DNA of 11,555 bases from Spirochaetales bacterium (GTDB lineage: Bacteria; Spirochaetota; Spirochaetia; DSM-27196; PWMO01): contig SKLB01000359.1 in the NCBI GenBank assembly GCA_007123465.1, positions 1 to 11,555 of the forward strand, in the 5' to 3' direction. Below are positions 6,964-11,555 of this stretch, piece after piece. The notes under the pieces were generated by a model. It saw nothing but the letters and a program-made list of their open reading frames with translations, searched no databases and had not been told where the DNA came from. The translations under genes were made by a program, and so were the position numbers. Every line of letters starts with the position of its first letter. Positions within the stretch are counted from its first letter, which is position 1.

Positions 6964-7177
6964 TGGCCTCAACACCGGGGCCATCGGCGTAGCGCGCCAG
7001 CGGCTTGTACTCGTAGCGGAACAGCCGCTCAGCCACCGCAGCGCCGGCGGCCTCAGGCGGCTCTCCGGCGGCGATGCGCTTCTTCACTTCGCTGTACCAC
7101 GCCTGCGTCCGGTGACGGTTGGGTACGTGCACCAGCCCGTACTTGCGCTTCAGTTCTAACCTCGTTGACTCATTCAT
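6932..7177 (-). CDS. Small protein of unknown function, third gene of the RND efflux operon
   Basis: An 81-aa frame whose ATG at 7177 overlaps the pump's TGA stop as ATGA, the same arrangement as adaptor-to-pump, so translational coupling is likely. GAGG lies 7 bases upstream of the ATG. Seen: a basic N-terminal part (LELKRKYGLVHVPNRHRTQ), an aromatic/basic middle (AWYSEVKKRIAAGE, RLFRYEYKPLAR) and an Ala-rich acidic end. No signal peptide, membrane segment or cysteine is present, so it should be a soluble cytoplasmic protein, probably helical. I do not recognise the family. Its last ten codons lie antisense to the protease C-terminus, with a 32-bp convergent overlap. It might assist pump assembly or regulation, or be unrelated and only co-transcribed. 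The coupling, ribosome site and length argue that it is real, but protein-level proof is lacking. Confidence 0.65.
   Translation of the reverse strand: MNESTRLELKRKYGLVHVPNRHRTQAWYSEVKKRIAAGEPPEAAGAAVAERLFRYEYKPLARYADGPGVEAIIAAASASVE
6963..6984. terminator. Hairpin directly after the protease stop, possible terminator
   Basis: ATGGCCTC at 6963-6970 pairs with GGGGCCAT at 6977-6984 around a 6-nt loop (8 pairs, one G-U in plus-strand RNA). It begins at the last base of the protease TAA stop. No T-tract follows. It is inside the coding sequence of the convergent small gene, so on that strand it would be part of an mRNA body. Confidence 0.35.
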
Positions 7178-10100
7178 GCGCGTGCCTCGCTGGTGCCACC
7201 TGCGCTACGCGCCGGGCCGCGGTCATAGAATACGCCGTAGATACACGGGATAACAATCAAAGCGGTAATGGTGGAGAACAGCAGACCGAAGATGATCGTG
7301 CTGGCCATCGGCCCCCAGATAACCGAGCGGCCGCCGGCACCGATTGCGGTAGGAATCAGCCCGCCGATAGTTGTCAGGGAGGTCAGAATGATCGGCCGCA
7401 GACGGATCCGAGCAGCCTCTATCACCGCCTGCCCCACCATCATTCCTTGCGCGCGCAGATCATTGATGAAGCTGATCAGCACGATGGTATCGTTGACCGC
7501 TATACCTGCCAGCGCAACGCCGGCGTAGATAATTGTGGTAGATATGCTCTGGCCGCCGATAACCAGGAACAGAACCACTCCGACAAAGGCAAACGGCACG
7601 GAAAACAGAATCAGCAGCGGCTGAGTATAACTCTTGAACTGCGTGCCGAGGATGGTATAGATGATGAAAATCCCCACCAGAAAGACACGCAGAATGTCGA
7701 AAATCACCCGCGCAAACTGGGCAAACTCACCGCCAACCACCAGCTCGACATCGGGATACTGTTCTGATAGCTGCTCGTTGAACAGTGTGCGCACCTCAGA
7801 ATCGAGCTCGCGCAGCCACTCAGTGGAAAACGCCTCCGACTCGATAGTCACCTCGCGACGGCCGTCCAGACGCCGGATCGAGGCGAACACGTCCCCCTCA
7901 TCCACCCTGGCTACCGAGCTGAACGGGATCATCCGCCCGTCGGCAGTCGCAATAGAGCGCTGAAACAGCTGTTCGACGCCGGCCGGCCTTGTCTGCGCGT
8001 AACGCACCAGCACGGCGGTCTCTTCATTGTCAGTGAAAACGGTTCCGGCATCGATACCATCAAACGCACCGCGCACAAAGTTGCCAACCGCCTGCCGCGA
8101 GAGTCCGTAGCTCGCCGCGATGGTGTCGTCTACGGTAACGCGCAATTCGGGGCTGCTCTGCTCCAGGTTATCGCGGATATTGAACAACTCGGGATACTGC
8201 CCCATCTCGGCCTTGATACGGTCCGATACTGCTATCAGGTTTTCATAGCTGTCACCAAACAGCCGATACACCACCGGCGGATCAGTAGGCGGCCCGGTGG
8301 CCTGTCGGCGCACCCTTACGTCTTCGGGTCCGGGAATGTCTGCTACCACCAACTCCAGATCGGACATGATCTGCGCTACGGTGCGTTCGCGGCCTCGGCT
8401 GGTTGGTTTGAGCTCCACCACAACCTGGCCAACGTTGGCTTGCGTGACGTTTTCTGCTGTTCCAGCGGCAAACCCGACCGAGGAGCGCACCGCAATCACC
8501 TCACCGTCACCCACGTAGGGAATCAGCCGCTGTTCAAAGCTTTGCACCACCTCGTCGGTGCGGTCTATCGGCGTTCCAGCGGGCATGTCGATGTCGATGA
8601 AGAACAGACTGGCGTCATCGGCGGCAAAAAGATTCTGCCCCAGGCGTCCGGCCAGCGCAAAACTGCCGATCATCACCAGCAGCATCACCGCCAGAGTTAC
8701 CAGCCGGAAACGATATAGCCGCCGCAACAGCAGGACAAAGTATTGCTGGAAGCCCAGAAAAATGCGCCCCGGCTGCTTTGTTTTCCTGCCGCCGGGCCAC
8801 TCGGCAAAGTGCGACGGGATGAAAAGCCCCGCCTCTGCGGTTGACGCAATCAGCGCGATAGTTACCGTCAGCGGCACCACGCGCAGGAAACGCCCGATTA
8901 CCCCCGGCAGAAACGCCAGCGGCAGAAACGCCGCCACCGTAGTGGCGGTAGCGGCAATTACCGGTACTATCACCTGGTTGACACCCTTGATTGCCGCATC
9001 GTGACGGCTCAACCCCTCCGATCGTAACCGATAGCTGTTCTCGACAATCACAATCGCATGATCGACTATCAGGCCGAGCACCAGCACCATCGCAAACAGC
9101 GTGTTGCTGTTAAGCGTGTCGCCGGTGAGTTCCAGGATAATAAACGTCACCGCAAAGGTCAGCGGAATACCCAGTGCGGTCATCAGGGCGTTGCGCAGCC
9201 CTACAAACAGCAGGAGGATAACCACCAGCAGTACCAGACCCATCAGCGCGTTGGTTACCAGGACATCGATACTGTCGCGGATCTGTATTGTCGAATCGTT
9301 GGAGTAGAAGACCTCTACACCTTCGCCAATCGAGCGCTGCTGAAACTGTTGCACCCGACCGCGCACCGCTTCGGCAATATCAACTGAGCTTCCACCGGGT
9401 ATCTTCAGCACCCTGAGCGTAATGGACTGCCGGCCGTTGTAGCGCGACTTCACGCCCTCGCGGTCGAACCCCGGCCGCACGGCGGCAACATCACCGACGG
9501 TGACCACGCCGCCGCGGTCAGCGGCGTGGCGCACGATGATACGGTCAAAATCGCGCGCGCTGTCGATCTCACCGACAGTACGCAGCAGGTAGCTGCGCGA
9601 AGGGGTCTCGAGCAGTCCGCCGGGTACCGTCACGTTGCGCGAACGCACGGCTGCCGCGATCTCGTCCAGGCTGACCCCGAACCCCTCCAACCGCGCCGGC
9701 TCCGCGTCGATCACAATCTGCCGATCGCGTGCTCCAACCAGCGTGATACCGGACACCTCACGAACCTGCTCCAGTTGTGTTTTCAATTCACGCGCGGCAC
9801 GATTGAGCGCCGCGTAATCGATTTCTCCCACCAGAACCACCTCGATGACCGGCACAAAGTCATTGGAGGTGAACTCGGTTATGCTCTCCTGCAAGACATC
9901 ATCGGGCAGTGAGACGCTGTTGAAGCGGTTGCGCACTTCCTGGAACAGGCGATCAAACTGTTGACGCGAGATACCCTGGTCAAACTCCAGCGTCACGCGA
10001 GACAGCCCTTCGGTGGTTACCGAGCGGATTGTATCAACTCTATCGATCCCCTGCATGGTGTTCTCGACTGGCACGGTCACCGTTCGCTCGATGTCGGCGG

Positions 10101-10266
10101 CCGAAACGCCGGGGTACGGCACGGCTATGTTCACAAAATAGAACGGAACATCGGAGAACTGCTCCTGCGGCAGCCGGGTAACGCTGAAGTAACCGGCCAC
10201 CAGCAGCAAGACCATCAGGATGTTGATCAGAACCGGGTTGTTGACCGAAAACCTGCCCAGGTTCAT
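7174..10266 (-). CDS. RND family efflux permease (AcrB-like, HAE1-type)
   Basis: Inner-membrane proton-driven exporter of 1030 aa, the usual RND length. Seen: TM1 at 12-30; periplasmic porter domain to about 335; TM2-TM6 at about 337-484; TM7 at about 518-540; second periplasmic domain to about 855; TM8-TM12 at about 858-1010. This is the duplicated 2 x 6 TM plan. TM4 reads GLIVDHAIVIVEN, so AcrB Asp407 is kept (Asp402) while Asp408 is His403. TM10 reads GIAVNDTIVLI, so AcrB Lys940 is Asn925, followed by Asp926. Thr962 in RPIILTS matches AcrB Thr978. The relay is therefore altered from the classic Asp-Asp-Lys set. The ATG at 10266 overlaps the adaptor stop as ATGA and has GGAG 7 bases upstream. 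Drug, lipid or metabolite export cannot be told apart. The outer-membrane channel is not in the window. Confidence 0.93.
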   Translation of the reverse strand: MNLGRFSVNNPVLINILMVLLLVAGYFSVTRLPQEQFSDVPFYFVNIAVPYPGVSAADIERTVTVPVENTMQGIDRVDTIRSVTTEGLSRVTLEFDQGISRQQFDRLFQEVRNRFNSVSLPDDVLQESITEFTSNDFVPVIEVVLVGEIDYAALNRAARELKTQLEQVREVSGITLVGARDRQIVIDAEPARLEGFGVSLDEIAAAVRSRNVTVPGGLLETPSRSYLLRTVGEIDSARDFDRIIVRHAADRGGVVTVGDVAAVRPGFDREGVKSRYNGRQSITLRVLKIPGGSSVDIAEAVRGRVQQFQQRSIGEGVEVFYSNDSTIQIRDSIDVLVTNALMGLVLLVVILLLFVGLRNALMTALGIPLTFAVTFIILELTGDTLNSNTLFAMVLVLGLIVDHAIVIVENSYRLRSEGLSRHDAAIKGVNQVIVPVIAATATTVAAFLPLAFLPGVIGRFLRVVPLTVTIALIASTAEAGLFIPSHFAEWPGGRKTKQPGRIFLGFQQYFVLLLRRLYRFRLVTLAVMLLVMIGSFALAGRLGQNLFAADDASLFFIDIDMPAGTPIDRTDEVVQSFEQRLIPYVGDGEVIAVRSSVGFAAGTAENVTQANVGQVVVELKPTSRGRERTVAQIMSDLELVVADIPGPEDVRVRRQATGPPTDPPVVYRLFGDSYENLIAVSDRIKAEMGQYPELFNIRDNLEQSSPELRVTVDDTIAASYGLSRQAVGNFVRGAFDGIDAGTVFTDNEETAVLVRYAQTRPAGVEQLFQRSIATADGRMIPFSSVARVDEGDVFASIRRLDGRREVTIESEAFSTEWLRELDSEVRTLFNEQLSEQYPDVELVVGGEFAQFARVIFDILRVFLVGIFIIYTILGTQFKSYTQPLLILFSVPFAFVGVVLFLVIGGQSISTTIIYAGVALAGIAVNDTIVLISFINDLRAQGMMVGQAVIEAARIRLRPIILTSLTTIGGLIPTAIGAGGRSVIWGPMASTIIFGLLFSTITALIVIPCIYGVFYDRGPARSAGGTSEARA

Positions 10267-11405
10267 CGCAGCTCTCCGCTGCGGCCTTTCAGCGTAACCT
10301 CCACCGGCTGGCCGTGGGCCAGGGCGCTCAGCGCTGAGACCGCGACAAGCTCACCCTCAACGAGCCCGTCGATAACCTCTGCGCGGTTACCCACGCGGCG
10401 GCCAACCACTACCTGGCGCCGCGAGGCCGTATTATTCTCGACCACAAATACAACAGTCTCTCCCTGTCGGCGCAGCAACGCTGCGGCAGGCACAATCAGA
10501 GCCTCGTGTTCGACGTTGGGCTCAATGCGAACCTCGGCAGACATCCCCGAACGCACTCGATCACCGCAGCGGTTGTCCCAGGTCACGATCACCGCAAAAC
10601 TTCCGGTCTGCGGATCGCTACCGGCGGCCACCGAGCTCACGCTGCCAACCTGCGGCTCACAGATCTCCATCGTGATCTCGGCACGTGCACCGGGTGAGAC
10701 GTAACCGATCTCACGCTCACCAACAGCCAGCTGAATCTGCAGCCGCGCGGTGTCGACGATGCGCGCCACGTTGACACCGGCCGGCAGGTAGTTACCCTCT
10801 GAAACGCGCGAATCTTTCTGGGCCACGCGGCCGCCGATCGGCGCGGTGATGCGCCGGTCTTCAAGGCGTTTTGTCGCGCGTTGGTATTCTGCATCGGCCC
10901 CCGCGGCTGCAGCCTCCACCCGCGCGAGATCGTTACGCGAAGCTGCCCCGGCATCCACGCTGCGCTGCACCGCGTCCAACTCTACCCGTGCAGATTCCGC
11001 GGCAGCGCGTGCCTGCTCGAGCGCCAGCCGCTCGACCCGCTCGTCAAGAGCCGCCAGCAGGTCTCCCTGCGCTACCGATATCCCCAGATCAAAATCTACG
11101 CGCTGCAGAACCCCCTGAGACTCGGACACCACGGTGGCCTCGCGCGTCCCGGCAATCCGGCCGGAGCTTTGGACGTACTCAATGAATCTGCCCGGGCTGA
11201 TCTCAACCGCTTCAATTGCGCGATCGGTGCGATCCTCGCGCGCCCACATCGCCTCTTCACCGGTTGCACCGCTGCGTGCGTCCTCTTGCGCACCGTCCGG
11301 ACGACCCCCGCCCGGGCGGCCGCAACCGGCTATCAGCAGCACAGCTGCCAGCAGAACAGCAAGAACTCCGGCAGACCACAGCCGTGGATTGTATCTAGCC
11401 GACAC
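10263..11405 (-). CDS. RND efflux adaptor, lipoprotein membrane-fusion protein
   Basis: Periplasmic adaptor of 380 aa linking the RND pump to an outer-membrane channel. Seen: signal peptide with lipobox LIAGC giving lipidated Cys28, then a Gly/Pro/Asp-rich linker to about 60; lipoyl/barrel-sandwich halves at about 85-120 and 185-215 (ITAPIGGRVAQKDSRVSEG); a short Ala-rich helical hairpin at about 121-184 with GAASRNDL at the turn; a beta-barrel at about 220-295; and a membrane-proximal domain to the end (VPAAALLRR, RRVGNRAEVIDGLVEGE). The tip keeps the Ser of the TolC-binding motif seen in AcrA but not its Arg/Leu at equal spacing. Cys249 and Cys280 could form a disulfide. GTG at 11405 is the start because AAGGAG lies 6 bases upstream. 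It is the first gene of the operon, overlapping the pump start by 4 bp. Confidence 0.92.
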   Translation of the reverse strand: MSARYNPRLWSAGVLAVLLAAVLLIAGCGRPGGGRPDGAQEDARSGATGEEAMWAREDRTDRAIEAVEISPGRFIEYVQSSGRIAGTREATVVSESQGVLQRVDFDLGISVAQGDLLAALDERVERLALEQARAAAESARVELDAVQRSVDAGAASRNDLARVEAAAAGADAEYQRATKRLEDRRITAPIGGRVAQKDSRVSEGNYLPAGVNVARIVDTARLQIQLAVGEREIGYVSPGARAEITMEICEPQVGSVSSVAAGSDPQTGSFAVIVTWDNRCGDRVRSGMSAEVRIEPNVEHEALIVPAAALLRRQGETVVFVVENNTASRRQVVVGRRVGNRAEVIDGLVEGELVAVSALSALAHGQPVEVTLKGRSGELR

Positions 11406-11411
11406 AGCATA

Positions 11412-11417
11412 CTCCTT
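11412..11417 (-). promoter_or_regulatory. Shine-Dalgarno selecting the GTG start of the adaptor
   Basis: On the minus strand AAGGAG is followed by TATGCT and GTG at 11405, a spacing of 6. An ATG at 11410 lies only 1 base after the site and is out of frame with the adaptor, so the GTG is used. Confidence 0.75.
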
Positions 11418-11440
11418 GTACCATCAGCGATGCCAACAAA

Positions 11441-11481
11441 GCTAATGACCTCAGACCGGAAAGGCAACCGCTTATGACCTC
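11441..11481. repeat. Pair of direct repeats upstream of the efflux operon
   Basis: GCTAATGACCTC at 11441-11452 and GCTTATGACCTC at 11470-11481 match at 11 of 12 bases, 29 bp apart start to start, close to three helical turns. They lie 36-76 bp upstream of the adaptor start, in non-coding DNA. Tandem regulator sites are the simplest reading; chance repetition is possible. Confidence 0.4.
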
Positions 11482-11513
11482 GGATTGCGCAGCAGCTGCC
11501 ATCAAAGCGGTTG
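11465..11513. repeat. Inverted repeat enclosing a palindrome in the efflux operon leader
   Basis: CAACCGCTT at 11465-11473 is perfectly inverted as AAGCGGTTG at 11505-11513 with a 31-nt spacer. The spacer contains the perfect 8-bp palindrome GCAGCTGC at 11492-11499 and one of the direct repeats. The arms could fold as a stem in the leader RNA or bind a dimeric regulator. Confidence 0.35.
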
Positions 11514-11525
11514 GCTTCAAACGGC

Positions 11526-11542
11526 GTTATATCTATATTGTA
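11526..11542 (-). promoter_or_regulatory. Possible -10 region of the efflux operon promoter
   Basis: The minus strand reads TACAAT, then ATAGA and TATAAC within 11542-11526, the only AT-rich, -10-like stretch upstream of the adaptor. A matching -35 cannot be judged because the window ends 13 bp beyond. If used, the leader would be roughly 115 nt and would contain both repeat sets. No gene is visible in 11406-11555. Confidence 0.3.
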
Positions 11543-11555
11543 GGGCAATGAACGT

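Noticed and set aside
11333..11548. A 71-codon minus-strand frame spanning the efflux operon leader and the adaptor start
   Set aside because: It overlaps the adaptor signal peptide out of frame and crosses the repeats; the AAGGAG site serves the adaptor GTG instead.

Overview
The window comes from a diderm (outer-membrane) bacterium with moderately high GC. It encodes a tripartite-type RND efflux pump with a lipoprotein adaptor, a secreted M16 zinc protease and a Bpt-type N-end-rule transferase, all typical of Gram-negative cell plans. The sequence alone does not fix the lineage. Coding is very dense: eight genes fill almost everything, and only about 0.35 kb is non-coding. There are no RNA genes, insertion sequences, CRISPR arrays or prophage pieces that I can see.

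Layout from left to right. (1) A two-helix membrane protein of unknown function on the minus strand runs off the left edge. (2) Divergent from it, across only 33 bp, is bpt (leucyl/arginyl-tRNA-protein transferase). (3) Convergent with bpt, with 5 bp between the stop codons and a hairpin over the junction, is a minus-strand cysK-metY operon for sulfide fixation into cysteine and homocysteine. (4) A 172-bp divergent intergenic region carries a well-formed sigma70-type promoter for cysK-metY, with an A-tract upstream and a palindrome at the predicted start point. (5) A plus-strand, exported two-repeat M16 zinc protease (PqqL-like, 946 aa) follows. (6) Convergent with it and overlapping its last codons is a three-gene minus-strand operon read from the right edge: lipoprotein membrane-fusion adaptor, RND inner-membrane pump, and an 81-aa protein of unknown function. 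These three genes are joined by two 4-bp ATGA stop/start overlaps.

How they work together. cysK and metY are adjacent users of sulfide and are almost certainly co-transcribed. The adaptor and pump form two parts of an efflux system; the outer-membrane channel is not in the window. The small third gene is coupled to the pump by translation and is the least explained item. Three start codons were set by Shine-Dalgarno spacing (cysK, adaptor, small gene) and one by the signal peptide (protease).

I did not find a clear new biological system. The best leads are the small pump-linked protein, the unusual proton-relay residues of the pump, the candidate operators upstream of cysK, bpt and the adaptor, and the compact hairpins at both convergent gene junctions.
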